From positions 3,162,001 through 3,226,000 of the forward strand of contig JAADJJ010000001.1 in the NCBI GenBank assembly GCA_010092695.1: 64,000 bases of DNA, in the 5' to 3' direction. The notes beneath the pieces were generated by a model, which did no database searches, was not told where the DNA came from, and worked only from the letters and a program-made list of their open reading frames with translations. Shown here piece after piece: positions 52,122 to 60,936 of this stretch. The translations under genes and the position numbers were made by a program. Every line of letters starts with the position of its first letter. Position 1 is the stretch's first letter. This DNA is from Enterobacteriaceae bacterium 4M9. Its GTDB lineage: Bacteria > Pseudomonadota > Gammaproteobacteria > Enterobacterales > Enterobacteriaceae.

Positions 52122-52377
52122 AAAAATCAGCACATCCCCCTTTGTGTGCTAAGGTCAATCCGATCCATTCTAATGGATACTTCAGCTTTCCGACAACCAT
52201 ATAGCGGGCAGGTTCACTCTGTTGGCGACAGCGCTAAACGACTCAAACTTTGAAGAATACGCTTTATGCGAATATCCTGGAGACAGTTTGCCTGGGTTAG
52301 TGTAGGGTTAGCCACCCAATGTAGACCTTACCCGTCTTAAGGGTAAGACGATTTGTCCGATATTCTGGTGGAATGAG

Positions 52378-53526
52378 ATGAGTAAAGCACCGGTAGCGCG
52401 CGAATTTTTCCTTGATTCGATAAGGGCCTGGCTCATGTTACTGGGCATACCCTTCCACATGTCGCTGATTTACTCCAGCCACCGCTGGCACGTGAATAGC
52501 GTCGATCCCAGCTGGTGGCTAACATTTTTTAACGATTTCATTCACTCCTTCCGGATGCAGGTTTTCTTTGTTATTTCCGGCTATTTTTCTTATATGTTGT
52601 ACCTGCGCTATACCCAAAGTCACTGGTGGAAAGTGCGCGTAGAACGTGTCGGTATTCCCATGCTGACCGCTATTCCTCTGCTGACGCTACCGCAATTTCT
52701 TATGTTGCAATTTGTTACTGGTAAAGCGGAAAAATGGCCGCAGCTCAGCCTGTATGAAAAATATAATACGCTGGTGTGGGATCTGGTGTCCCATCTGTGG
52801 TTTTTACTGGTTCTGGTTATTTTAACCAGCCTCGGTTTAATTCTGTTTAAACATTTAAAACAGCGCGCCGCCTCGGCAGATAAAACCTTCTCACTGATAA
52901 AATTATCGGTACTTTTTCTGGGGTTTGGCATAATCTGGTCCGCCCTGCGTCGCCTTCTTCTCATTGCTTATCCGGCCATCCTCAGCGACGGGTTGTTTAA
53001 TTTTACCGTAATGCAGACACTGCTTTATTTGCCCTTCTTTATGCTGGGTGCGGTTGCGTTTAAATACCCCGCTCTCAGACAGCGTTTCATTACCCCTTCT
53101 GTCGGTTGCTACATTGGTTCAGCGCTGGCGTTTACCGCCTATCTGCTCAACCATCGTTTTGGCAGCGGCGACGGCTGGATGTACGAAACAGAATGCCTGA
53201 TTCTCATGCTGATGGGACTGTGGATGACTAACGTGGTTTTCTCACTGGGCCACAAATTCCTGAACTTCCATTCGCCGCGAGTGACCTACTTTGTTAACGC
53301 CTCGCTGTTTATTTATCTGGTGCACCATCCGCTGACGCTGATTTTTGGCGCTTATATTACGCCTCACATTACGTCTAACACGTTGGGCTTTTTCGCAGGC
53401 CTGGTGTTTGTCATCGGTATCGCTGTCGTTCTTTATGAACTACACCTGCGCGTGCCGCTGCTGCGCTTTCTGTTTTCTGGCAAACCGCAGACAAAACGCG
53501 TCAGCGCCCCGGTATCAGGCCAGTAG
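52378..53526 (+). CDS. opgC: glucan succinyltransferase OpgC (MdoC)
   Basis: The 382-residue membrane protein (E. coli 385) belongs to the acyltransferase 3 family, with about ten hydrophobic segments and the conserved REFFLDSIRAWLMLLGIPFHMSL opening, including the family's histidine. It adds succinyl groups to osmoregulated periplasmic glucans. It is divergent from opgGH, as in E. coli. Downstream a LysR gene is convergent with only 8 bp between. Confidence 0.95.
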   Translation: MSKAPVAREFFLDSIRAWLMLLGIPFHMSLIYSSHRWHVNSVDPSWWLTFFNDFIHSFRMQVFFVISGYFSYMLYLRYTQSHWWKVRVERVGIPMLTAIPLLTLPQFLMLQFVTGKAEKWPQLSLYEKYNTLVWDLVSHLWFLLVLVILTSLGLILFKHLKQRAASADKTFSLIKLSVLFLGFGIIWSALRRLLLIAYPAILSDGLFNFTVMQTLLYLPFFMLGAVAFKYPALRQRFITPSVGCYIGSALAFTAYLLNHRFGSGDGWMYETECLILMLMGLWMTNVVFSLGHKFLNFHSPRVTYFVNASLFIYLVHHPLTLIFGAYITPHITSNTLGFFAGLVFVIGIAVVLYELHLRVPLLRFLFSGKPQTKRVSAPVSGQ

Positions 53527-53534
53527 CCAGACGG

Positions 53535-54425
53535 CTACGCGCGCAGGGCATCCCCTGCCCTGCTGCGCATCCAGTCGATAAAGCTGCGCTGCCTGGCGCT
53601 CATATGCAGATTTTGTCGCCATAGCAGATATACCGGGCGCGGCGCAGGCAGGCTCTGTTCCAGTAACGCCACCAGTCGCCCTTCACGCAAATCGTCGGCC
53701 AGCAGCAGCCGTGGCTGCAAAATGAGACCGGCCCCTGCCAGTGCAGCACGGCGCAGCGCCTGCCCATCATTACAGGTAAACGTGGCGTTATCCGGCCACA
53801 GCGGCACATCGCCACTGCGCCAGACGTTGTGCTTATTCCAGCCTGCGTAGCGCAGACAGCGGTGGGCCGACAGCGCGGCAATATCTTGCGGGACGCCCGT
53901 CTGTGCCAGATACTCCGGCGAACCGGCTATCACCATCTGGTATTCGCCGAGCTTGTGCGCCACCAGCGGGCTGTCCGGCGCAGGCTCACCGATACGAATC
54001 GCAAAGTCGAAGCCTTCGGCCACAATATCCACAAACCGGTCGCTCAAGGAGAGCGTGATATTGACGTCGGGAAAGTGGCCTTGAAATTCGCTGCATAAAC
54101 CGGCAATAACGCAGCTACCCAACGTGGAGGGCGCGCTGATGTGCAGGCTCCCGGCCGGGAAGCGACGCTGGCTATCAATGCGGTTATGCGCCGCACGCAG
54201 GGTCGCCAGTACATTCAGACTTTCTTCATACCAGACCTTGCCGCTTTCGGTCAGATGCTGACGCCGGGTGTTGCGTTGCAGCAGCGTGGTTTGCAACTGC
54301 GCCTCCATTTGCGCCACCAGCTTGCCGACCATCACCGATGAGATATCCAGCCGTTTCGCCGCGCCAGCAAAACTGCCGCTTTCCACCACGGCGATAAACA
54401 CTTCCATTCCACGTAGCGTATTCAT
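53535..54425 (-). CDS. LysR-family regulator, probable controller of the divergent SDR gene
   Basis: The 296-residue protein starts at ATG 54425 (MNTLRGMEVFIAVVESGSFA), with the helix-turn-helix in GAAKRLDISSVMVGKLVAQME (residues 17-37), and an effector domain including GSLHISAPSTLGSC and DFAIRIGEPAPDSPLVAHKLG. This is the CrgA/YafC-like branch of LysR proteins. The gap of 101 bp to the divergent short-chain dehydrogenase gene is typical of a LysR protein and its target. The pair is inserted between opgC and clsC; in E. coli these are separated only by ymdB-side sequence. Confidence 0.92.
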   Translation of the reverse strand: MNTLRGMEVFIAVVESGSFAGAAKRLDISSVMVGKLVAQMEAQLQTTLLQRNTRRQHLTESGKVWYEESLNVLATLRAAHNRIDSQRRFPAGSLHISAPSTLGSCVIAGLCSEFQGHFPDVNITLSLSDRFVDIVAEGFDFAIRIGEPAPDSPLVAHKLGEYQMVIAGSPEYLAQTGVPQDIAALSAHRCLRYAGWNKHNVWRSGDVPLWPDNATFTCNDGQALRRAALAGAGLILQPRLLLADDLREGRLVALLEQSLPAPRPVYLLWRQNLHMSARQRSFIDWMRSRAGDALRA

Positions 54426-54526
54426 GATTGCAAACTTTTGATTAGGGATCTCGCAACAGTTTGGCCGTTTATCCGGCAATTGCAATCCTTCAGGATGGAA
54501 TCTGACACCATGAGCGGAGACGACAT

Positions 54527-55126
54527 ATGAAAGTGATGGTTATTGGCGCCAGCGGCACCATTGGGCGCGGCATTGTTGATGAGCTATCCCACGACTGCGA
54601 TATTATTCGCGTAGGCAAAACACAGGGCGATCTGCGGGTCGATTTAACCGACTCCGCAAGCGTAAACGCGCTGTTTGCCCGCAGCGGCAGCGTTGACGGG
54701 ATAATTGCCGCTACCGGCAACGTGTATTTTGGCACTCTGGAGGAGATGAGTGACGCTCAGTTCGCATTGGGGCTACAGGACAAGCTGCTGGGGCAGGTGC
54801 GGCTGGTGTTGACCGGTCAGCGCTACCTTAAGCCCGGCGGCGCCTTTACCCTTACCACTGGGATCCTGACGCAGCAGCCAATTCGCACTGGCGTGAACGC
54901 CACCACGGTAAATGCCGCGCTGGAAGGGTTTGTGATGGCCGCGGCCAATGAGCTACAGCACGGTCAACGCATTAATGCCGTAAGCCCGACGGTGCTCACC
55001 GAAGCACTGGATAAATACGGCGCGTTTTTCCCCGGTTTTGAAAGCGCCCCTGCGCGCCGCGTCGCGCTGGCGTATCGTAGAAGCCTGATGGGAGTGGAAA
55101 GCGGCAAGGTGTATCGCGTCTGGTAA
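54527..55126 (+). CDS. atypical short-chain dehydrogenase/reductase
   Basis: The 199-residue protein has the NAD(P)-binding VMVIGASGTIGRGIV motif at the N-terminus and a short Rossmann core. It lacks the classical YxxxK: the equivalent region reads GVNATTVNAALEGFVMAAANEL, with no Tyr or Lys. It ends soon after KVYRVW. Similar small SDRs occur beside LysR regulators in many Proteobacteria. It may bind NADP(H) without classical dehydrogenase chemistry; substrate unknown. Confidence 0.87.
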   Translation: MKVMVIGASGTIGRGIVDELSHDCDIIRVGKTQGDLRVDLTDSASVNALFARSGSVDGIIAATGNVYFGTLEEMSDAQFALGLQDKLLGQVRLVLTGQRYLKPGGAFTLTTGILTQQPIRTGVNATTVNAALEGFVMAAANELQHGQRINAVSPTVLTEALDKYGAFFPGFESAPARRVALAYRRSLMGVESGKVYRVW

Positions 55127-55155
55127 CCGCGGCGCTGGCGGATAACGCCCGCGCC

Positions 55156-56640
55156 CTACAGCAGCCACTCCACCGGCAGACGCGCGGCAATACGCACCAC
55201 CAGCCGCTGCCAGAAGCGCGTCTGCGGTTCCTTTTTTAGCACCACCTCTTGCTCACCGTGGCGCTCAATCCAGTTTATACGCCGCCATTTATCCAGCCGT
55301 AGCTCCCACGCCGCTGCCGCGCGGCTGTGGGTGAAATGTTGGTGAATGGTCTGCGCCAACTCGCGGCTCTCAATCACAAACCCCATTTCGGTGTTGAGCA
55401 TGGCCGAGCGTGGGTCAAAATTAAACGAGCCGATAAAGACTTTATCACCATCGACACTGAAGGTTTTCGCATGCAGGCTGGAGCCGGAGTTACCGGTAAG
55501 GCCGCGGTCATGGGGAGCGTCATTACTGTGCTGTGGTTTTAGCTCAAACAACGCCACACCGCCGCGCAGCAGCCTTTTGCGCCAGCGGGCGTAACCGGCG
55601 TGCACCACAGAGACATCGTTCGCCGCCAGGGAGTTGGTGAGGATAGCGATTTTGACCCCGCGCCGCGCCAGCATCAACAATTGCGCCACGCCGGAGCGCG
55701 TAGGCACAAAATATGCGGAGATAATATCGAACTGAGAGGTTGGCTCACCAATTACTTTAATCAGGCGTAGCCCCAGCAGCGAACGTAGACGCGCTTTGCC
55801 CTCCCCTTTACGCGGATCGTCACTCAAAAGACGCGTGCGCGCCCAGATAGTGTCGAGTTGCCCGGACTCAAGCTGGTTCACAAAACGCGACGTGCGCAGG
55901 CGCTCAAGATAGCGCTGCGCCATCGGGGTAGAACGCACGTCATGCGGCAACTCCACACGCCGGGTCAGTTCATCTTCACTGATATCCAGCACCTGGGCGA
56001 GTGCGGCTACTGAGCCAGACTGCCAGTAGCGCTCAAAATCTTCACACACGTCGGCCACCACCGGGCCAATCGCCAGCACATCCAGGTCGGTAAATAACGG
56101 TTGCTCGCCGGTGCCAAAATAGGCATCCCCCACGTTGCGCCCGCCGACAATGGTGGCTTCACCATCAACGGTGAAACTTTTATTGTGCATGCGCCGGTTC
56201 AGGCGGGCGAAATCGGTGAGATAACCCAGCATACGCAACGAGCGAAAGGAAAAGGGGTTAAACAGGCGGACTTCAATATTAGGATGGGCATCCAGTAGGC
56301 GCAGAATATTGTCCATGCCAACGGTGTTATTATCATCAAGCAACAGGCGAACCTTCACGCCACGTCTGGCGGCGGCAAGCAGCGCACCAAACAGTAGCCG
56401 CCCGGACATATCGTCTTCCCAGATGTAATACTGCACATCCAGGGTACGCTCTGCCATACCGGCCAGCTGATAGCGGGCAGCAAAGGCGTCCAGGCTGTCG
56501 TCGAGCGGATGAATGCCACACAGCCCATCATGGCGTGCCGCCTCGGGCGCAATGGCGCGCCCCAGGCGCGTGGCATGGTCGTTACTCTTCAGTGGGCTGC
56601 GCCAGCAGGCGTCTGTAAAGTCGGGCGTTTTCTTCGTCAT
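55156..56640 (-). CDS. clsC: cardiolipin synthase C (YmdC)
   Basis: The 494-residue protein is a phospholipase D superfamily member with two HKD motifs: MHNKSFTVDGEATIVGGRNVGD (near residue 150) and SLHAKTFSVDGDKVFIGSFNFDPRS (near 395). The ending ILPVEWLL-like RLPVEWLL matches E. coli ClsC (473). It makes cardiolipin from phosphatidylglycerol and phosphatidylethanolamine, working with YmdB in E. coli. The start overlaps ymdB by 59 bp; the first residues before about 27 are not conserved, so the true start may be later, but no better in-frame ATG was seen. Confidence 0.93.
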   Translation of the reverse strand: MTKKTPDFTDACWRSPLKSNDHATRLGRAIAPEAARHDGLCGIHPLDDSLDAFAARYQLAGMAERTLDVQYYIWEDDMSGRLLFGALLAAARRGVKVRLLLDDNNTVGMDNILRLLDAHPNIEVRLFNPFSFRSLRMLGYLTDFARLNRRMHNKSFTVDGEATIVGGRNVGDAYFGTGEQPLFTDLDVLAIGPVVADVCEDFERYWQSGSVAALAQVLDISEDELTRRVELPHDVRSTPMAQRYLERLRTSRFVNQLESGQLDTIWARTRLLSDDPRKGEGKARLRSLLGLRLIKVIGEPTSQFDIISAYFVPTRSGVAQLLMLARRGVKIAILTNSLAANDVSVVHAGYARWRKRLLRGGVALFELKPQHSNDAPHDRGLTGNSGSSLHAKTFSVDGDKVFIGSFNFDPRSAMLNTEMGFVIESRELAQTIHQHFTHSRAAAAWELRLDKWRRINWIERHGEQEVVLKKEPQTRFWQRLVVRIAARLPVEWLL

Positions 56641-57115
56641 AGCAAACGAAGTATACGTGCTCCGGTTGACGGTGTGTCCGCAGAAAATGCGCCACGGTAT
56701 TCAGGGCGATTTCTGCCGCTGCGGGGCGTGGGTAGCCATACGCTCCCGTGCTGATAGCCGGCAACGCCACGCTGTGAAAGTCGTTATCGCTCGCCAGTTG
56801 CAGACTGTTGCGATAGGCGCTCGCCAGTAGCATCTCTTCGCCTTCGCTCCCTCCGCGCCACACCGGGCCAACGGCATGGACGACCGCCTTCGCGGGTAAA
56901 TTGCCTGCTCCGGTGATTACCGCCTGTCCGGGTGGACACTCCCCTTGTCGTTGATACACTTCCCGACACTCAGCCACCAGCGCAGCACCCGCCGCCCGGT
57001 GAATGGCGCCATCAACGCCACCGCCGCCCATTAGCGTACTGTTGGCGGCGTTGACGATGACATCCACTCGCATCTGGGTAATATCCCCTTCGATAATGCT
57101 GATTCGCTCTTGCAT
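56582..57115 (-). CDS. ymdB: YmdB, macrodomain O-acetyl-ADP-ribose deacetylase and RNase III modulator
   Basis: At 177 residues it equals E. coli YmdB. The macrodomain motifs are visible: VDVIVNAANSTLMGGGGVDGAIH (residues 17-39) and SVALPAISTGAYGYP (near 118-132). It removes acetyl or ADP-ribose groups and in E. coli inhibits RNase III and helps ClsC. ATG 57115 with GGAGGAATC upstream. It leads the ymdB-clsC pair. Confidence 0.95.
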   Translation of the reverse strand: MQERISIIEGDITQMRVDVIVNAANSTLMGGGGVDGAIHRAAGAALVAECREVYQRQGECPPGQAVITGAGNLPAKAVVHAVGPVWRGGSEGEEMLLASAYRNSLQLASDNDFHSVALPAISTGAYGYPRPAAAEIALNTVAHFLRTHRQPEHVYFVCYDEENARLYRRLLAQPTEE

Positions 57116-57161
57116 GATTCCTCCTTTACCCTTTCTTTAGCATAGTCTGCACCGCAAAAAG

Positions 57162-57186
57162 TAAAACGCCCTGCAAAGCAGGGCGT
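57162..57186 (-). terminator. rho-independent terminator of the ghrA-ycdXY unit
   Basis: ACGCCCTGC and GCAGGGCGT pair, followed on the minus strand by TTTTAC, 64 bp after the ycdY stop codon. In E. coli ycdZ and the csg cluster lie between ycdY and ymdB; here there is only this 135-bp gap. Confidence 0.75.
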
Positions 57187-57250
57187 CCGGGGGAAAGGCT
57201 CGTCAGAAATCTATCGATGTCGAAGCATTAGCCACAGGCCAGCATAATGC

Positions 57251-57826
57251 TTATTCATCTTGCGCTTGCTCGTCCTGCTCTGCCTCTTCCTGCAACTCTT
57301 CCCACATCGCGTTGACCGCCTCGCGGCTCAGTTGAGCGAAGGTGCGCCAGAATGCCGAAGTCGCGTGGGCTTCAACTTTACCGAGAAAAGTTTCATGCCA
57401 CGGCAGAATAAACTCAGCAAAGAGCTGCTCCAGCGCCTCGCTTTCCTCCTCTTTACGCTGATCTTCAAGCCAGGACGCTGCAAGCAGTAGCGCACCAAAG
57501 CTGTCTGTCGGGCCTTCGCCGAGCGGCATACCGAGCGCGTTAAGAAACTGCCTTACGTCGCCTTCATGGCTGCCTTCAACCCACGCCGAGCGGTACGGCG
57601 GCACGCTGCATGCGTCACCGATAAACAGCGCATTGTAATCTGCCGCCAGCTCGCGTACATCACAGTTTTTCTGCAAACGAGCCAGCAGGTCATCTTGCTC
57701 AAGTGGCCAGTGTTGCGCGAGTTTACCTTCGCGAATGAGGGTATACAGCGGCTCCAGCAGAGGATCCTGCGGCTGGCGGTGATAAAGCGAGCCGAGGATG
57801 CGGCAGATAATAGAAAACTCGTTCAT
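57251..57826 (-). CDS. ycdY: YcdY, TorD/DmsD-family chaperone
   Basis: The 191-residue all-helical protein (E. coli 184) has the TorD-family RELAADYNALFIGDACSVPPYRSAWVEG motif and an acidic C-terminus (ELQEEAEQDEQAQDE), slightly longer than in E. coli. YcdY is a maturation chaperone that increases the activity of YcdX. ATG 57826 has GGAAA upstream. It lies 20 bp after ycdX. Confidence 0.93.
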   Translation of the reverse strand: MNEFSIICRILGSLYHRQPQDPLLEPLYTLIREGKLAQHWPLEQDDLLARLQKNCDVRELAADYNALFIGDACSVPPYRSAWVEGSHEGDVRQFLNALGMPLGEGPTDSFGALLLAASWLEDQRKEEESEALEQLFAEFILPWHETFLGKVEAHATSAFWRTFAQLSREAVNAMWEELQEEAEQDEQAQDE

Positions 57827-57846
57827 CAAAAAATTTCCGTTTCAGT

Positions 57847-58584
57847 TCAGAGTGCCGACAGTTCAAGGATCGGCGCTTTGCCGCGCGCTTCCAGGAAGTT
57901 CAGCAGGCGGCGCGGCGAGACGTTAAGAATACGATCTTCGGGGAATTCTACTTCATCAAGAATTTTACGGCACGCGTTGAACTCACCCAGCGTAAACGCC
58001 GTGTGGGAGTCCGAGCCAAGCGCCAGCCAGCCGCCGGCATCGCGCACGGCCTCGGCAATAGCGCGACAGTTCGGCGCACTGCCGACGCGCGAGTGAGTAA
58101 AAGAGGAGTTGTTAAGTTCAAGCGCGACCTGATATTGCGCCGCCGCTGCGGCAATGGCGGGAATATCTACCGGGAATTTCGGATTGCCGGGGTGACTTAT
58201 AATGTGCACGTCGCCGTTGGCCATTGTGGCAATCATCGCCTCGGTATGGCTCGCTTTATCCTGCGGCGGGAAAACCGGCTCGTGAAAGCCTGCAATAATG
58301 AGATCCAGGGCATCCAGCATGGGACCTGTGCAGTCAATTTCGCCTTTGGTATTTTTAATGTTGGCCTCAATGCCGCGCAAAATACCTACGCCATCGACCA
58401 TTCGCGGCCAGATTCGCATATTGATGAAGTGCCAGTAGTGCGGCGCATCTGCCATATCCGGACCGTGATCGGTGATAGCAAAAAGCGAGATCCCTTTCTC
58501 TTTGGCAACCGCAATATAGTCATGAAGCGTACTGTAAGCATGGGTACTGGCGACGGTGTGCATATGCAAATCAACGGGGTACAT
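57847..58584 (-). CDS. ycdX: YcdX, PHP-domain zinc phosphoesterase
   Basis: The 245-residue protein equals E. coli YcdX. It opens MYPVDLHMHTVASTHAYSTL with the PHP HxH metal ligands and has AITDHGPDM, GIEANIKN, HIISHPGNP and GSDSHTAF, which supply the trinuclear zinc site. It is linked to swarming in E. coli. ATG 58584 was chosen for match to E. coli; an adjacent ATG at 58587 is better spaced from GAGGAG. Organised with ghrA and ycdY. Confidence 0.95.
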   Translation of the reverse strand: MYPVDLHMHTVASTHAYSTLHDYIAVAKEKGISLFAITDHGPDMADAPHYWHFINMRIWPRMVDGVGILRGIEANIKNTKGEIDCTGPMLDALDLIIAGFHEPVFPPQDKASHTEAMIATMANGDVHIISHPGNPKFPVDIPAIAAAAAQYQVALELNNSSFTHSRVGSAPNCRAIAEAVRDAGGWLALGSDSHTAFTLGEFNACRKILDEVEFPEDRILNVSPRRLLNFLEARGKAPILELSAL

Positions 58585-58625
58585 CATTGTTCTCCTCAAA
58601 GGCTTTTCGTGCGCGAAGCTGCGGT

Positions 58626-59564
58626 TCAGTAACCGCGCTGTCTGTCTACCAGGCCGCCGGGGGACATCCCCTGCTCCAGTTTAGCGATGGCGGCGGCAAT
58701 CCACTCCACCGCCTGTGGCGGGCGCGTTACGGCGCCAATATGTGGCGTGATGGCCACTCGCGGATGCGCCCAGAGCGGGCTGTCTGGCGCTAACGGCTCC
58801 GGAGAAAAAACATCCAGCGTTGCGCGGCTGAGTTTACCACAGTCGAGTGCTGCCAGCAGGTCATCCACCACCACGTGAGCACCGCGTGCCACGTTCAGCA
58901 CATACGAGCCCTGCGGTAACTGCGACAGCAGCGCGGCATTGATTATGCCAACCGTGTCTGGCGTGCTGGGCAACAGGTTAATCAGCACCCGACAACCGCT
59001 TAGAAATGCTGGCAGTTGATCATTACCCGCAAAACTCTTAACACCGGGATAGTTTTTCACCGAGCGGCTCCAGCAGCGCACCGGAAAATCCCATGCCCGT
59101 AGGCTTTCTGCCACTTTTGCTCCCAGCACGCCCGCACCAAGGATGCCGACGGTAAACGTCTCTCGCGGGTATTCTTCCAGCGGCTGCCACTGCGCCTGTG
59201 CCTGGAGCGCCTGATAATCATCAAAGCGGCGAAACCAGCGTAGTACCTGGCTTACGGCATATTCCTGCATCTGCTGCGCCATGCCCGTATCTTCAAGGCG
59301 AAACAGTGGGACATCTTCACGCAACATGCCCGGGTGTGCACGCAGGCGCTCGAGAATGGCGTCGACACCCGCCCCCAGCACAAATACGCCCTTGAGTTTG
59401 CGGCCCTGTAGCATCTCCACCGGCGGTTGCCACACCAGCGCGTAATCGGCGTGACCGTCATCTCCCGGTTGCCAGACGCGTACCCGCGCCTGCGGCAGCG
59501 AGTGCGCTAACAGTTCACTCCATTCACGGGCGTCAAAGGACGGATGCCAGAACAAAATCTCCAT
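58626..59564 (-). CDS. ghrA: glyoxylate/hydroxypyruvate reductase A
   Basis: At 312 residues it equals E. coli GhrA. It has the NAD(P)-binding GILGAGVLGAKVAES motif, the catalytic arginine in LNVARGAHVVVDDLL (near 227) and the histidine in ITPHIGAVTRP (near 275). It reduces glyoxylate and hydroxypyruvate with NADPH. ATG 59564 (MEILFWHPSFD) has GGAGA upstream; the frame is open to 59669 without conservation. tRNA-Ser lies divergently upstream, as with E. coli serX. Confidence 0.95.
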   Translation of the reverse strand: MEILFWHPSFDAREWSELLAHSLPQARVRVWQPGDDGHADYALVWQPPVEMLQGRKLKGVFVLGAGVDAILERLRAHPGMLREDVPLFRLEDTGMAQQMQEYAVSQVLRWFRRFDDYQALQAQAQWQPLEEYPRETFTVGILGAGVLGAKVAESLRAWDFPVRCWSRSVKNYPGVKSFAGNDQLPAFLSGCRVLINLLPSTPDTVGIINAALLSQLPQGSYVLNVARGAHVVVDDLLAALDCGKLSRATLDVFSPEPLAPDSPLWAHPRVAITPHIGAVTRPPQAVEWIAAAIAKLEQGMSPGGLVDRQRGY

Positions 59565-59786
59565 GTGCTCTCCAGGTCTAATTGGCGCTAAGCCATTGCT
59601 CTTAATGGTTAAGCGTACAAACGGCGTGCGCTGCGATCCACTTTTTCCTGATGCTTTTTGCCCTCGCACTATCAGTGTGCCGCTGTATTTTTACGCATGA
59701 CGCGTACTTTTAGCGCTTGAGTTGTGTTTTTTAGCGCCAGATTGCGTGAAGTTTGGCTGAACACATTGAACAATAATAAATTTGCG

Positions 59787-59815
59787 TTGACGGCTTCGGG
59801 GCTTTCCCCTACATT
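59787..59815 (+). promoter_or_regulatory. promoter of the first tRNA-Ser gene
   Basis: TTGACG (59787-59792) and TACATT (59810-59815) with 17-bp spacing, followed by a GC-rich GCGCCCG discriminator typical of stringently controlled tRNA promoters. Confidence 0.85.
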
Positions 59816-59850
59816 AGCGCCCGTTCTCACTGCGGTGTGAGCGACAATAT

Positions 59851-59938
59851 GGTGAGGTGTCCGAGAGGCTGAAGGAGCACGCCTGGAAAGTGTGTATACG
59901 GCAACGTATCAAGGGTTCGAATCCCTTCCTCACCGCCA
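59851..59938 (+). tRNA. serX: tRNA-Ser(GGA), first copy
   Basis: An 88-nt class II tRNA with encoded CCA. The acceptor stem is GGTGAGG/CCTCACC with G73; the anticodon loop CTGGAAA gives anticodon GGA; the long variable arm is TATACGGCAACGTATC; the T-arm is AAGGG-TTCGAAT-CCCTT. The E. coli serX T-stem is GGGGG/CCCCC, so this one has two compensated pairs. The position beside ghrA is that of E. coli serX. A terminator (59949-59978) follows within the first repeat unit. Confidence 0.97.
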
Positions 59939-60850
59939 TATTCTGAGTAAAAAAGCTCGCTGAAAAGCGGGCTTTTTTATTGCCTGAGGCTTGGGTGAGG
60001 AAGGGTGAGAAGCCTTGACCAGGGTTCGACAACAGGCGCAGCCTGTTGGACAGACGCCGAGCCTGCGAGGCGGCTGCCCGAAGGGCGAGCGTAGCGAGTC
60101 AATCCCTTCCTCACCGCCATATTCTGAGTAAAAAAGCTCGCTGCAAAGCGGGCTTTTTTATTGCCTGAGGCCTGGGTGAAGAAGGGTGAGAAGCCTTGAC
60201 CAGGGTTCGACAACAGGCGCAGCCTGTTGGACAGACGCCGAGCCTGCGAGGCGGCTGCCCGAAGGGCGAGCGTAGCGAGTCAATCCCTTCCTCACCGCCA
60301 TATTCTGAGTAAAAAAGCTCGCTGCAAAGCGGGCTTTTTTATTGCCTGAGGCCTGGGTGAGGAAGGGTGAGAAGCCTTGACCAGGGTTCGACAACAGGCG
60401 CAGCCTGTTGGACAGACGCCGAGCCTGCGAGGCGGCTGCCCGAAGGGCGAGCGTAGCGAGTCAATCCCTTCCTCACCGCCATATTCTGAGTAAAAAAGCT
60501 CGCTGCAAAGCGGGCTTTTTTATTGCCTGAGGCCTGGGTGAGGAAGGGTGAGAAGCCTTGACCAGGGTTCGACAACAGGCGCAGCCTGTTGGACAGACGC
60601 CGAGCCTGCGAGGCGGCTGCCCGAAGGGCGAGCGTAGCGAGTCAATCCCTTCCTCACCGCCATATTCTGAGTAAAAAAGCTCGCTGCAAAGCGGGCTTTT
60701 TTATTGCCTGAGGCCTGGGTGAGGAAGGGTGAGAAGCCTTGACCAGGGAACGACCACAAGCGCAGCTTGTTGGACAGACGCCGAGCCTGCCTGCGAGGCG
60801 GCTGCCCGAAGGGCGAGTACCACGAGTCAGTCCCTTCGTTACAGTCCCAA
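59939..60850 (+). repeat. tandem 181-bp tRNA-Ser-linked repeat array 1 (four full units and one decayed)
   Basis: Units run 59939-60119, 60120-60300, 60301-60481, 60482-60662 and 60663 to about 60850. Each begins with a terminator hairpin (AAAAAAGC...GCTTTTTT), then a GC-rich structured segment with hairpins such as CAACAGGC-GCA-GCCTGTTG and GCCC-GAA-GGGC. The first four end in the last 19 nt of tRNA-Ser including CCA (AATCCCTTCCTCACCGCCA). GGTGAGGAAGGG earlier in the unit (for example 59994-60005, 60356-60367) is the tRNA acceptor 5' strand plus T-stem 5' strand and pairs with the unit's CCCTTCCTCACC. Unit 2 has one mismatch; the fifth unit has lost its tRNA-like end. Confidence 0.95.
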
Positions 60851-60936
60851 AACTCCCCTTCTTTACCCAAAATGCATGCACTTTATTCCCTTTGCTCACC
60901 GCGTAACCGAACGCACTTCTACCAGGAAAATTATTC

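Noticed and set aside
59814..60870. A ladder of near-identical 72-116 codon minus-strand frames across the tRNA repeat array
   Set aside because: They are the same stretch read again in each repeat, contain the complements of tRNA ends and terminators, shift frame with the 181-bp period and have no ribosome sites.
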